DNA of 64,000 nucleotides from Sphingomonas sp. R-74633 (lineage in GTDB: Bacteria; Pseudomonadota; Alphaproteobacteria; Sphingomonadales; Sphingomonadaceae): NCBI RefSeq assembly GCF_013416555.1, contig NZ_JACCFG010000005.1, forward strand, positions 434,001 to 498,000. Reading direction: 5' to 3'. Shown here in pieces: positions 51,963 to 60,487 of this stretch. The stretch's first letter is position 1. Every line of letters begins with the position of its first letter. Made by a program: the position numbers and the translations under genes. The notes under the pieces are model-generated. The model saw only the letters and a program-made list of their open reading frames with translations, had not been told where the DNA came from and ran no database searches.

Positions 51963-51983
51963 ATCCCCCTCTTTGTCGGGGAT
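51963..51983 (-). promoter_or_regulatory. Hairpin overlapping the ribosome binding site of paralogue 3
   Basis: ATCCCC/GGGGAT arms (51963-51968 with 51978-51983), 9-nt loop. The 3' arm on the - strand lies 4 nt before the ATG at 51958 and contains the Shine-Dalgarno-like GGGGGA. It has the same layout as the hairpin before paralogue 1. Confidence 0.4.
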
Positions 51984-52033
51984 GCTATCGCGGGCGCGGC
52001 GGCCGGTACAGGCCCTGATTCCGCCGCTTCGGT

Positions 52034-54202
52034 TCAGACGAAGCTGTACGGATCGACGTCCACCGCCACGCGTACCTTCTGGCTCCAGCTCAGCCCGCCC
52101 AGCCAGTCGCGCAGCACCTGCTGGACGTCGAAGCTGCGCCGGGCATGGACGAGCAGCCGGTAGCGGTGGCGCCCGCGCAGCATCGCCAGCGGGGCGGGGG
52201 CGGGGCCGTAGACATGCATGTCCTCGCCGATCTCGGGCTTGGTGCGGCCGATCATCCGCGCGGTTTCCTCGGCGGCGGCGCGGTCCTCGCTGGAGACGAT
52301 GATCGCTGCATAGCGGCCATAGGGCGGGGCGTCGGCGTCGCGGCGCGCCTCGGTCTCGGCAGCGTAGAAGCTTTCGGCATCGCCCGAGACCAAAGCCTGC
52401 ATCACCGGGGCGTCGGGCGCATGCGTCTGGATATAGACGGTGCCCGGCTTCTCGCCGCGCCCGGCGCGCCCGGCGACCTGCATGATCTGCTGGAAGGTGC
52501 GTTCCGACGCGCGCAGGTCGCCGCCGTCGAGGCCGAGGTCCGCGTCGATCACGCCCACCAAAGTGAGGTTGGGAAAGTGATAGCCCTTGGTGACCAGCTG
52601 GGTGCCGACGACGATGTCGATCGCGCCATGTTCCATGCGGCTGACGAACTCGGCCGCCTTGGCCGGCGACCACAACGTGTCGGAGGTGACGATCGCGGTG
52701 CGCGCATCGGGCCACAAGGCCGCGACTTCGTCGGCGATACGCTCGACGCCCGGCCCGCAGGCGACGAGCGTGTCCTCGCTCTTGCACTCGGGGCACATGG
52801 TCGGCGCCGGCACGGTGTGCCCGCAATGATGGCAGGACAGGCGCTTGAGCAACCGGTGCTCGACCATCCACGCCGTGCAGTTCGGGCATTGGAAGCGGTG
52901 GCCGCAATGCCGGCACAGCGTCAGCGGCGCATAGCCGCGCCGGTTGAGGAACAGCAGCGACTGCTCGCCCCGCGCCAGCGTCTCCTCGATCGCCTTTACC
53001 AAAGGCGGCGCCAGCCAGCGGCCGCGCTCGGGCGGCGCCTGGATCAGGTCGATCGGAATGATCTCGGGCATCTCAGCCAGACCATAGCGACCGGGCAGCT
53101 TCAATTCCTCATAGCGGCCCAGCTCGACCTGATGCCGCGTCTCGATCGCCGGCGTGGCGGAGGCGAGGATCACCGGGCATTCCTCGAACCGCCCGCGCAT
53201 CACCGCGACGTCGCGCGCGTGGTAGTGGACGCCGTCTTCCTGCTTGAAACTGGTCTCGTGCGCCTCGTCGACCACGATCAGGCCGAGATTGGGATAGGGC
53301 AGGAACAGCGCCGAGCGCGCGCCCACCGTCACCATCGCCTCGCCGCTGGCGATCGCGCGCCAGGCGCGGCGGCGCTGCGAGGCGCGCAGCCCCGAATGCC
53401 AGGCGATCGGCTCGCAGCCGAATCGCTTCTCGAAGCGGGTGAGGAACGGCTCGGTCAGCGCGATCTCGGGGAGCAGCACCAGCGTCTGCTTGCCCGATGC
53501 GATCGCCGCGGCGACCGCCTCGAAATAGACTTCGGTCTTGCCCGATCCGGTGACGCCGTCGAGCAGGAAGGGCTGGAAGCTCTCCGCGCCCACCGCCTGG
53601 CGCAGGATCGATGCGGCATCGGCCTGCAGCGCGTTGAGGTCGGGCGGCCCGAAATTGGGGTCGGGCATCGGATAGGGGCTGTCGGTATCGACCACCACCG
53701 CCTCGATCGCGCCGACCTTCACTAAGCCTCGGATCACCGCGTCGGAGACATCGGCGACCAGCGCCAGTTCCTTGACCAGCCCCTGACGCTCGCCGATCCG
53801 CTCGAGCGCCTGGGCGCGCTGCGGCGTGAGCCGCTCAGGCACCACGCCGGTCGCGCGATATTCGGTGATCGTCGGCGAACTCTCGAACGCCGCGGACGTA
53901 CGCAGCGCCATCGCCAGCACGGCCGAGGGCGGGCTCAGATAATAGTCCGCGGTCCACTCGACGAGGCGGCGCACCGCTGCCGGGATCGGCGGCGCGTCGG
54001 CGACGGCCAGGATGTTGCGCAACCGGTTGTCGCCGATCTCCTCGGTCGGCAGCCGCTCGGGCTCCCAGACCACGCCGGCATATTGGCGCGGCCCGATCGG
54101 CACGACGACGATCGACCCCGGCGCGACCTCCATGCCGGCGGGCACGCGATAGTCGAGAGGGCCGAGCGCGGGATGCAGGACGAGAATACGGGCGCGGGAC
54201 AT
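52034..54202 (-). CDS. priA: Primosomal helicase PriA
   Basis: A 722-residue replication-restart helicase. The N-terminal 3'-DNA-binding domain (ARILVLHPALGPLDYRVP) is followed by Walker A GVTGSGKTEVY (about 220), DEAH box VVDEAHE, the eight-Cys double zinc cluster (CRHCGHRFQCPNC ... CHHCGHTVPAPTMCPEC) and helicase motif VI QVAGRAGRG. Length and order match E. coli PriA. It reloads DnaB at stalled forks. Confidence 0.96.
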   Translation of the reverse strand: MSRARILVLHPALGPLDYRVPAGMEVAPGSIVVVPIGPRQYAGVVWEPERLPTEEIGDNRLRNILAVADAPPIPAAVRRLVEWTADYYLSPPSAVLAMALRTSAAFESSPTITEYRATGVVPERLTPQRAQALERIGERQGLVKELALVADVSDAVIRGLVKVGAIEAVVVDTDSPYPMPDPNFGPPDLNALQADAASILRQAVGAESFQPFLLDGVTGSGKTEVYFEAVAAAIASGKQTLVLLPEIALTEPFLTRFEKRFGCEPIAWHSGLRASQRRRAWRAIASGEAMVTVGARSALFLPYPNLGLIVVDEAHETSFKQEDGVHYHARDVAVMRGRFEECPVILASATPAIETRHQVELGRYEELKLPGRYGLAEMPEIIPIDLIQAPPERGRWLAPPLVKAIEETLARGEQSLLFLNRRGYAPLTLCRHCGHRFQCPNCTAWMVEHRLLKRLSCHHCGHTVPAPTMCPECKSEDTLVACGPGVERIADEVAALWPDARTAIVTSDTLWSPAKAAEFVSRMEHGAIDIVVGTQLVTKGYHFPNLTLVGVIDADLGLDGGDLRASERTFQQIMQVAGRAGRGEKPGTVYIQTHAPDAPVMQALVSGDAESFYAAETEARRDADAPPYGRYAAIIVSSEDRAAAEETARMIGRTKPEIGEDMHVYGPAPAPLAMLRGRHRYRLLVHARRSFDVQQVLRDWLGGLSWSQKVRVAVDVDPYSFV

Positions 54203-54278
54203 GGGCGCCCCTCATATGGGCTTTTGCGCGCGAAACGGAATCCCCGTATTGGCGCGGGCGACATCAGGAGACCCGAAG

Positions 54279-54737
54279 ATGCTGTTCGCCGCCGCCCTGC
54301 TCCTCCTCCAGACCGCGCCCGCCGCGCAGACCACTGCGTGCAAGGCAACCGACGCCAGCCTGCCCACCAGCCTGATCGGCTGGGTCAAGCCGGGTGACGA
54401 GTTCGTCCCCGGAAAGGCAGTCGAGCTCGACACGATCGACGGCGCGGCGCTCAAGGGGCTGCCGGCGGGCAGCAAGCCGGGCAAGGCGGCGATGATCGGC
54501 TTCAAGATCGAGCGCGCCGGCATTTACGGCGTCGCGCTCGATCAGGGCGGCTGGATCGATCTGCTGCCGGGCACCGAAGGCGGCGCGGCGCTCACCTCGG
54601 TCAAGCATGGCCATGGCCCGGACTGCTCGACGATCCGCAAGATCGTCCGCTTCGACCTCAAGCCCGGCCTCTACCGGCTCTATGTCTCGGGGCTCAGCAC
54701 GCCGAAGGTGAAGGCGATGCTGGTCAGCGGCGACTAG
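54279..54737 (+). CDS. Small secreted protein, paralogue A
   Basis: A 152-residue protein with signal peptide (MLFAAALLLLQTAPAAQ). The mature domain has two Cys (TTACKA and GPDCSTIRK). It shares with the protein at 55485 a core: Gly-x-Ala-x-Asp-Gln-x-Gly-Trp-Ile-Asp, a later CSTIxKI and a closing GxYRxxV..KAxLM segment, suggesting a small beta-sandwich. The ATG at 54279 has CAGGAG 8 nt upstream. It resembles no family I can name. It diverges from priA. Confidence 0.75.
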   Translation: MLFAAALLLLQTAPAAQTTACKATDASLPTSLIGWVKPGDEFVPGKAVELDTIDGAALKGLPAGSKPGKAAMIGFKIERAGIYGVALDQGGWIDLLPGTEGGAALTSVKHGHGPDCSTIRKIVRFDLKPGLYRLYVSGLSTPKVKAMLVSGD

Positions 54738-55387
54738 GGCCGCAGCAGCAGCGTGAAGCTGGCGATGTGATCCATCTGGTCGCGCGCGCCGGCGCGGCCG
54801 AAGCGATATTGGTTCATATAGCCCAGCTCGCCACGCAGCTGCCGCGCGAACGGGATCGCCAGCCCCAGGCTGTTGCGCATCCGCTCGATCCCGCTCGCCT
54901 GGCCCCAGCCGGTGTCGTTCAGGTTGAGGAACGTCTCGTGCGCCGCGAACAGGCCGAGCCCGCCTTTGGTCAGCGCATGCGTGTAGCGCAGCTGTCCGCG
55001 CAGCCGGTGCCCGATCTCCGGTCCCGCGCTGTAGAAGCGCTGCTCGAGCCGGATCCGCGTGGTGAAACCGGCGCCGAGCGGGATGATCACATGCTGGCGG
55101 AGCCGCTCCTCATTGGGCAGCTCGCGGCCGTCGTTGAAATCCTCGACATGCCGGTAGCCCAGCGCGATCTCGATCTTGCCGATCTTCCAGGTGTAGAGCC
55201 CGCCGATCTCGGTGTGCGACAGCCCCTTGGCCCGGTCGCCGAAGCGGACGATGCTCTCCACCGTCGCTTCGCTGTGCGCGCCGGTCGGAACGGTGCCGTT
55301 GGCCTGCAGCCAGAGCTGGTCGTCGGTGCGCTGGGCAAAGGCCGGCGACGCGATCAGGAACAGGGGAAGCAATAGGCGCAGGCGCAT
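54734..55387 (-). CDS. DUF2490 outer-membrane beta-barrel-like protein
   Basis: A 217-residue protein with signal peptide (MRLRLLLPLFLIASPAFAQ). The mature chain shows DDQLWLQANGTVP, repeated alternating beta-strands (IEIALGYRHVED, TRIRLEQRFYS) and a C-terminal ending in FTLLLRP, fitting DUF2490, a family of probable outer-membrane barrels. It lies between two paralogous small secreted proteins and convergent to the first, overlapping it by 4 nt. Confidence 0.82.
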   Translation of the reverse strand: MRLRLLLPLFLIASPAFAQRTDDQLWLQANGTVPTGAHSEATVESIVRFGDRAKGLSHTEIGGLYTWKIGKIEIALGYRHVEDFNDGRELPNEERLRQHVIIPLGAGFTTRIRLEQRFYSAGPEIGHRLRGQLRYTHALTKGGLGLFAAHETFLNLNDTGWGQASGIERMRNSLGLAIPFARQLRGELGYMNQYRFGRAGARDQMDHIASFTLLLRP

Positions 55388-55484
55388 CGCGGCCTAAAGA
55401 CATCCTCTTCATTTCGGTGCAAGCTTTACTTGTAACAATGAGAACATTGACGGAACATTGTTCGCATCAACCAGGGGGACGGCG

Positions 55485-55880
55485 ATGATTCTAACGGCGC
55501 TTGCTTTGACGATGGCGGTGCAGGGCCGCTGCACCGCGCTCGATACGCGGCTGCCGCGTCCGCTCTATGGCTGGACGCGCGACGGCAAGGGCCTCGATAC
55601 CGGTCATGCCGTGACGCTGCCGGCGCGCAAGGGCGCGATCGAGACGCGCATCACCATCCGCAAGCCGGGCAAGGTCGGCATCGCGATCGACCAGGACGGC
55701 TGGATCGACGCATTTCCGCTCAAGGGCAGCAAGGCGCTCGACATGACGTCGGAGAGCAAGGGGCCGCGCTGTTCGACGATCCACAAGATCTTGTATTACC
55801 GGATGCGCCCCGGCACCTATCGCGTCACGGTGAATCGGCTTAAGGGCGCCCGTGCAAAGCTGATGCTCACGCACGACTGA
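55485..55880 (+). CDS. Small secreted protein, paralogue B
   Basis: A 131-residue protein paralogous to the one at 54279 (shared AIDQDGWID, KGPRCSTIHKI and RPGTYRVTV..KLML). A short hydrophobic N-terminus (MILTALALTMAVQG) acts as signal peptide. The ATG at 55485 has AGGGGGAC upstream. It is 12 nt upstream of the transaldolase gene and may be co-transcribed. Function unknown. Confidence 0.75.
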   Translation: MILTALALTMAVQGRCTALDTRLPRPLYGWTRDGKGLDTGHAVTLPARKGAIETRITIRKPGKVGIAIDQDGWIDAFPLKGSKALDMTSESKGPRCSTIHKILYYRMRPGTYRVTVNRLKGARAKLMLTHD

Positions 55881-55892
55881 CAAGGATTCCCG

Positions 55893-56549
55893 ATGAAGTT
55901 CTTCGCCGACACCGCCGACACCGCCGACATTCGCGACCTGGCCGCCACCGGCCTGCTCGACGGCGTGACCACCAACCCGTCGCTGATCCACAAGGCCGGC
56001 CGCGACTTCCTCGAAGTGGTCAAGGAGATCTGCGAGATCGTGCCGGGCATGCCGGTCTCGGCCGAAGTCGTCGCGCTCGATTTCGAGGGCATGATGCGCG
56101 AGGCGGAGATCGTCCGTAAGGTTGCCGACAATGTCGCGGTCAAGGTGCCGCTGACGATCGACGGCCTCAAGGCGTGCAAGGCGCTGACCAGCGACGGCAC
56201 GATGGTCAACGTGACCCTGTGCTTCTCGGCCAACCAGGCGCTGCTCGCCGCTAAGGCCGGCGCGACCTTCATCTCGCCGTTCGTCGGCCGCCACGACGAT
56301 ATCGGCTATCCGGGCATGGACCTGATCGCCGACATCCGCACGATCTACGACAATTACGACTTCGACACCGAGATCCTGGTCGCCAGCGTGCGCAACCCGA
56401 TCCATGTGCTCGAGGCCGCCAAGATCGGCGCCGACGTGATGACTGCGCCGCCGTCGGTCATCCGCCAGCTGGTCAAGCACCCGCTGACCGATTCGGGCAT
56501 CGCCGCGTTCATGGCCGACTGGGCCAAGACCGGGCAGAAGATCGGGTAA
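55893..56549 (+). CDS. Transaldolase / fructose-6-phosphate aldolase family
   Basis: A 218-residue TIM-barrel of the short (MipB/TalC-like) transaldolase group. It shows [17 protein letters not shown], the Schiff-base K84 in NVAVKVPLT and SPFVGRHDD. Fructose-6-phosphate aldolases and true transaldolases share this fold and cannot be separated from the sequence with confidence. It would act in the non-oxidative pentose phosphate pathway. A palindromic doublet follows. Confidence 0.93.
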   Translation: MKFFADTADTADIRDLAATGLLDGVTTNPSLIHKAGRDFLEVVKEICEIVPGMPVSAEVVALDFEGMMREAEIVRKVADNVAVKVPLTIDGLKACKALTSDGTMVNVTLCFSANQALLAAKAGATFISPFVGRHDDIGYPGMDLIADIRTIYDNYDFDTEILVASVRNPIHVLEAAKIGADVMTAPPSVIRQLVKHPLTDSGIAAFMADWAKTGQKIG

Positions 56550-56556
56550 CTTCTCT

Positions 56557-56699
56557 CCCTCTCCCCGCCGGGGAGAGGGTGGCCGAGCGAAGCGAGGTCG
56601 GGAGAGGGGCAGGACGAGAGGCGCGCGCGCTGCTCGCCGCATTGCCCCTCTCCCTTCCGCGCCTTCGGCGCTCCTTCCCTCTCCCCAGAGGGGAGAGGG
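56557..56699. repeat. Palindromic doublet (CCCTCTCC type) upstream of xerC
   Basis: Left hairpin 56557-56579 (arms CCCTCTCCCC/GGGGAGAGGG) and right hairpin 56677-56699 with the same arms, enclosing an inner complementary pair (GGGAGAGGGGCA near 56600, TGCCCCTCTCCC near 56644). It fills the gap between the transaldolase and xerC genes and ends 18 nt before the xerC ATG. Confidence 0.75.
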
Positions 56700-56716
56700 A
56701 GATATACACTCCCCCC

Positions 56717-57610
56717 ATGACCGAACCCGCCCTCCCGCTCCTCTACGCGCAGCATCTCGCCCGCGACCGGCGGCGCTCGGCGCATACGGTGCGGGCCTAT
56801 GGCGCCACCGCCGAGCGGCTGGTCGCCTTCCTCCAGCGCCATTGGGGCGGCCCCGTCACTCGCGACGCGCTCGCCGCCATCACCGCCGCCGACCTGCGCG
56901 CCTATCTCGCGCATCGCCGCGACGACGGCCTGGCCAACACCTCCGCCGCCCGCGAGCTCTCCGCCGTCCGCGGCTTCCTCAAATTCGCGGTCGGCGACGA
57001 AGCCGAGCTCCCTCGCCTCAAGGGCCCGCGCGTCAAGAAGGGCGTCCCCCGCCCGATCGCCCCGCACGAAGCCGTGGCACTCGCCGAAACCGTGTCGGAG
57101 GACGCCCGCGAACCCTGGCTCGCCGCGCGCGACTGGGCGGTGCTCCTCCTGCTCTACGGCGCGGGGCTGCGCATCGGCGAAGCGGTCGCGCTGACCGGCG
57201 CGGTGCTGCCGCTCGGCGAGGCGATGCGCGTCACCGGCAAGCGCGCCAAGACCCGGCTCGTGCCGTTGCTCCCCCAGGTCCGCGCCGCGATCGAGGCCTA
57301 TGCCAGGCTCTGCCCCTATGGCACCGCCCGCGACCTGCCGCTGTTCCGCGGCGCCAAGGGCGGCCCGATGCCTGCGGGGGTGATCCGCAAGTCGGTCCAG
57401 GCGGCGCGGACCGCGCTCGGCCTGTCCGACCGCACTACGCCGCATGCGCTGCGCCACAGCTTCGCCACGCATCTGCTCGGCCGCGGCGCCGATCTGCGCG
57501 CGCTCCAGGAACTGCTCGGCCATGCCAGCCTCAGCTCGACCCAGATCTACACCGCGGTCGATGCCGCGCATCTGCTCGACGTCTACCGCAACGCGCATCC
57601 CCGCGCCTGA
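56717..57610 (+). CDS. xerC: Tyrosine recombinase XerC
   Basis: A 297-residue recombinase. Catalytic residues are visible: R152 (GLRIGEA), K178 (KRAKTR), H243 and R246 (HALRHSF), H269 (LGHAS), and nucleophile Y278 (STQIYT). Length and the N-terminal SAM-like domain match XerC/XerD, which resolve chromosome dimers at dif, so this is a housekeeping gene and not a mobile-element integrase. The ATG at 56717 lacks a clear Shine-Dalgarno sequence; the repeat element ends just before it. Confidence 0.93.
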   Translation: MTEPALPLLYAQHLARDRRRSAHTVRAYGATAERLVAFLQRHWGGPVTRDALAAITAADLRAYLAHRRDDGLANTSAARELSAVRGFLKFAVGDEAELPRLKGPRVKKGVPRPIAPHEAVALAETVSEDAREPWLAARDWAVLLLLYGAGLRIGEAVALTGAVLPLGEAMRVTGKRAKTRLVPLLPQVRAAIEAYARLCPYGTARDLPLFRGAKGGPMPAGVIRKSVQAARTALGLSDRTTPHALRHSFATHLLGRGADLRALQELLGHASLSSTQIYTAVDAAHLLDVYRNAHPRA

Positions 57611-57654
57611 TACCGATCAATTGCAACGGCTTAGCGATCGGCTAGGATAGCGCC

Positions 57655-58128
57655 ATGAGCTATGCCGAAGACATCGTCGCCGTGCAGCGCATCCCCGAGG
57701 TCGAGGCGATCCTCGCCGATGTCTGCGCGCTCACCGGCATGGGCTTTGCCGCCGTCGCGCGGGTCACCGCCGATCGCTGGATCGCCTGCCAGCTGCTCGA
57801 CAAGATCGAGTTCGGGCTGCACCCCGGCGACGAGCTCCAGATCAAGACAACGATCTGCGACGAGATTCGTGCGAGCGGCCACGGCGTCTATATCGACGAT
57901 GTCGATGCCGACCCCGCCTGGCGCACGCACCACACGCCCGCGCTCTACGGCTTCAAAAGCTATATCTCGTTCCCGATCATCCGCGGCGACGGCAGCTTCT
58001 TCGGCACGCTCTGCGCGATCGATCCCGCCTCGCGCACCGGCCTCGCCCGCATCGTCCCGCAGATCGAGGCATACGCGCAGACCATTGCCGACGCGCTCGA
58101 CCGGCTCAGCCTTTCGGCTTCCAGGTGA
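57655..58128 (+). CDS. Stand-alone GAF-domain protein
   Basis: A 157-residue protein consisting of one GAF domain (residues 8-150; TTICDEIRASGHGVYIDDVDADPAWRTHHTP, SYISFPIIRGDGSFFGTLCAID). There is no output domain, so it may bind a small molecule and act through a partner. The two Cys (C65 within TTICDE, and LCAID) are worth noting for redox or chromophore binding, but GAF phytochrome motifs are absent. It overlaps the convergent dedA-like gene by 23 nt. Confidence 0.88.
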   Translation: MSYAEDIVAVQRIPEVEAILADVCALTGMGFAAVARVTADRWIACQLLDKIEFGLHPGDELQIKTTICDEIRASGHGVYIDDVDADPAWRTHHTPALYGFKSYISFPIIRGDGSFFGTLCAIDPASRTGLARIVPQIEAYAQTIADALDRLSLSASR

Positions 58129-58690
58129 TCACCCGCCACAGATAGACCAGCACGATGCCCGCGACCGTCACATAGATCGCCGGCGCCACCCAATGCTCGA
58201 TGTCCTTGATCGTCGCGCCCAGCGCATAGCCGGCGCTGACCAGGAGCAGGTTCCAGATCCCGCTGCCCACTGCGGTATAGCCCACGAAGCGCCAGAACTT
58301 CATGTGCATCAGCCCGGCGGGGACCGAGATGATCGTGCGGCCCACCGGCATGAAACGGAACACCAGCACGGTCGGCCCGCCCCATTTGTCGAAATAGGCC
58401 TTGAGCCGCTCGATCTCGTGCCAGTCGACGGTCAGCCAGCGGCCCCAGCGATCGACGATTGGTTTCAGCCGCTCATAGCCGAGCCGCCGGCCGATCTCCC
58501 ACCAGAAGAGATTGCCGACGACCGTGCCCGTCGTGCCGGCGAGCACCACCAGCACGAACTCCATCTGCCCGCGCGCCACGGCGATGCCGGCCACGCTCAT
58601 AATCGCTTCGGAAGGGATGGGCGGGACCACATTCTCCAGCACCATCAGCCAGAAAATGCCCCAATATCCCCAGGAGACGGCGTCCCACAT
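58106..58690 (-). CDS. DedA-family membrane protein
   Basis: A 194-residue inner-membrane protein with the DedA features ENVVPPIPSEAIM, FWWEIGRRLGYE, FRFMPVGRTIISVPAGL and the final GYALG motif. Members act as undecaprenyl-phosphate or phospholipid flippases/scramblases and support membrane homeostasis. The start ATG is at 58690, and a MITE-like element lies upstream. Confidence 0.92.
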   Translation of the reverse strand: MWDAVSWGYWGIFWLMVLENVVPPIPSEAIMSVAGIAVARGQMEFVLVVLAGTTGTVVGNLFWWEIGRRLGYERLKPIVDRWGRWLTVDWHEIERLKAYFDKWGGPTVLVFRFMPVGRTIISVPAGLMHMKFWRFVGYTAVGSGIWNLLLVSAGYALGATIKDIEHWVAPAIYVTVAGIVLVYLWRVITWKPKG

Positions 58691-58727
58691 CGGCTCGAAC
58701 CTGTGCGCTTATGCTGCGGCCCGGCTG

Positions 58728-58825
58728 CTCCCCGGCGAAGGCCGGGGCCCAGTCTCGGGCAGGCTGGTGAGGCGCGAGAACCTCTCGAACGACATTGCAA
58801 CTGGGCCCCGGCCTTCGCCGGGGAG
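58728..58825. mobile_element. MITE-like element, copy 1 (25-bp perfect terminal inverted repeats)
   Basis: Arms CTCCCCGGCGAAGGCCGGGG.. (58728-58752) and ..(58801-58825) are exact reverse complements over 25 bp. The interior matches that of the element at 60509-60604 in opposite orientation (TTGCAATG-CGTTCG-GAG...GAGACT), so the whole roughly 97-bp unit is conserved. It lies between the divergent-facing dedA and convergent gshB sides. No coding capacity. Confidence 0.8.
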
Positions 58826-58842
58826 CCGAAAAGAGAAAACCA

Positions 58843-59805
58843 TCAGACCTGGCCCCGCTCGGCGACGCGGCGTTCGATCGCCGCCCAGATCAGCGCGCCG
58901 GTATCGGTGCCGTTGAACCGGTCGATCGCGACGATGCCGGTGGGGGAGGTGACGTTGATCTCGGTCAGCCACTCGCCGCCGATCACGTCGATGCCGACGA
59001 ACAGCAGCCCGCGCTTCTTGAGCTCGGGCCCGAGCACGTCGCAAATCTCCTGCTCGCGCGCCGTCAGCTCGGTCTTCGCCGCGCTGCCGCCCACCGCCAG
59101 GTTCGATCGGATCTCGCCCTCGCCCGGGATACGGTTGATCGCGCCGGCCACCTCGCCATCGACCAGCACGATGCGCTTGTCGCCCGCCGCGACCGAGGGA
59201 AGGAAGGCCTGCACCATGTGCGGCTCGCGCCAGGCGGTGTTGAACACTTCGATCAGCGCCGAGAGGTTGGCGCCGTCGCTTTCCACCTTGAAGATCGCCT
59301 TGCCGCCATTGCCGTGGAGCGGCTTGATCACGATCGCGCCATGCTCGGCAAGGAAGGCGCGCGCCTCCTCCAGGCTGCGCGTCACCAACGTCGGCGGCAT
59401 GAACTGCGGATAGTCGAGCACGAACACCTTCTCGGGCGCGTTGCGCACCGAAGCGGGATCGTTGACCACCAAAGTCCTGTCCGCGATCCGCTCGAGCAGA
59501 TGGGTAGCGGTGATATAGCCGAGGTCGAACGGCGGATCCTGGCGCATCAGCACGACATCGGCTTCTTCGCCGAGGTCGAGCGCGACCGGCTCGCCGAACT
59601 TGAAATGGTCGCCGACGACGCGCTGCACCGTCACCGGATGCGCCTTGGTCCACACCCGGCCATCGCGATAGTTCAGGTCCTCGGCAGCATAGTGGAACAG
59701 CTTGTGCCCGCGCGCCTGCGCCGAGAGCATCAGCGCAAAGGTCGAATCGCCGGCGATGTTGATCGCGTCCAACGGGTCCATCTGCACGGCGACGGTGAGC
59801 GACAT
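58843..59805 (-). CDS. gshB: Glutathione synthetase
   Basis: A 320-residue ATP-grasp enzyme joining gamma-glutamylcysteine and glycine. It shows LTVAVQMDPLDAINIAGDSTF, VLMRQDPPFD, KPLHGNGGKAIF and the Mg-binding end EINVTSPTGI. The start at 59805 matches family N-termini. It lies between yraN and a MITE-like element, part of the yraN-gshB order common in alphaproteobacteria. Confidence 0.96.
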   Translation of the reverse strand: MSLTVAVQMDPLDAINIAGDSTFALMLSAQARGHKLFHYAAEDLNYRDGRVWTKAHPVTVQRVVGDHFKFGEPVALDLGEEADVVLMRQDPPFDLGYITATHLLERIADRTLVVNDPASVRNAPEKVFVLDYPQFMPPTLVTRSLEEARAFLAEHGAIVIKPLHGNGGKAIFKVESDGANLSALIEVFNTAWREPHMVQAFLPSVAAGDKRIVLVDGEVAGAINRIPGEGEIRSNLAVGGSAAKTELTAREQEICDVLGPELKKRGLLFVGIDVIGGEWLTEINVTSPTGIVAIDRFNGTDTGALIWAAIERRVAERGQV

Positions 59806-59850
59806 GAAAACTCCTTGCTGCAAATGCTGTAGGTGACTTATTCGACTAAG

Positions 59851-60228
59851 TCACCCCATCCAGGCGTTTTCGATATGGCGAGGGAGCGTGCGGGGGGCAA
59901 TGAGGATTACGTCGACGCGGATGTCGTCGTTCGGCCCGGCATAGCGCGGCATCAGATATTCCGCCGCGGCCGCCACCCGGGCGAGCCGGCGCTCGTCGAT
60001 CGCCCAGTCGAGATCGGCGGCCGCGGCACGGGTTTTGACTTCGACGAACGCCACCAGATTGCCGCGGCGCACAACCAGATCGACTTCGCCGGCGGGGGTG
60101 CGAACGCGGCGATCGAGGATTTTCCAGCCCCTCAGCCACAGCCACCAGGCCGCCCGGCGCTCGCCTTCGCGGCCACGCGTTTCCGCAGCGCGGCGATCCG
60201 TTGGTCGTCTTGCCCTCACGACTCGCAC
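59851..60228 (-). CDS. yraN: YraN-family (UPF0102) endonuclease-like protein
   Basis: A 125-residue protein with the restriction-endonuclease-like core GEVDLVVRRGNLVAFVEVKTR, where E-x-D and E-x-K are the nuclease motif. A GTG start at 60228. Its role is unproven; Holliday-junction-like fold. It lies between gshB and a 59-aa gene, and near rsmI, as in many Proteobacteria. Confidence 0.9.
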   Translation of the reverse strand: MRVVRARRPTDRRAAETRGREGERRAAWWLWLRGWKILDRRVRTPAGEVDLVVRRGNLVAFVEVKTRAAAADLDWAIDERRLARVAAAAEYLMPRYAGPNDDIRVDVILIAPRTLPRHIENAWMG

Positions 60229-60307
60229 CTGTGGATAACTTTGGTTACCATGGCCAGACCGAGTCGCACCGGACCGGGTTTATCGGTGCAGCCGGGGGGT
60301 CGCAAAA

Positions 60308-60487
60308 ATGGAATCGAACGAACGCTATTATCGGCGTCGCGCCGCACAGGAACTGGCAGCCGCGAAACGGGCGCTGACCGAGGCCGCTGCGCTCCGCCGT
60401 CGCCAGCTGGCCGAATCCTATCTCAAGCGCCTTGCCGAGCTGACCGGCGCGGACGAGATGGGCGTGCTCGAGCGCGAATACGCCTGA
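60308..60487 (+). CDS. Small Arg/Ala/Glu-rich helical protein, 59 aa
   Basis: A 59-residue product (MESNERYYRRRAAQELAAAK.., ending MGVLEREYA), mostly one amphipathic helix rich in Arg, Ala, Glu. It starts at an ATG 79 nt from the divergent yraN GTG. No signal peptide or membrane segment. Low complexity makes homology hard to judge, but the periodic charge pattern and clean frame suggest a real small protein, possibly nucleic-acid or membrane associated. Function unknown. Confidence 0.6.
   Translation: MESNERYYRRRAAQELAAAKRALTEAAALRRRQLAESYLKRLAELTGADEMGVLEREYA

Noticed and set aside
56717-57610. XerC-like recombinase as an integrase of a genomic island
   Set aside because: Length and residues match XerC; no att repeats, tRNA or mobility genes are near.
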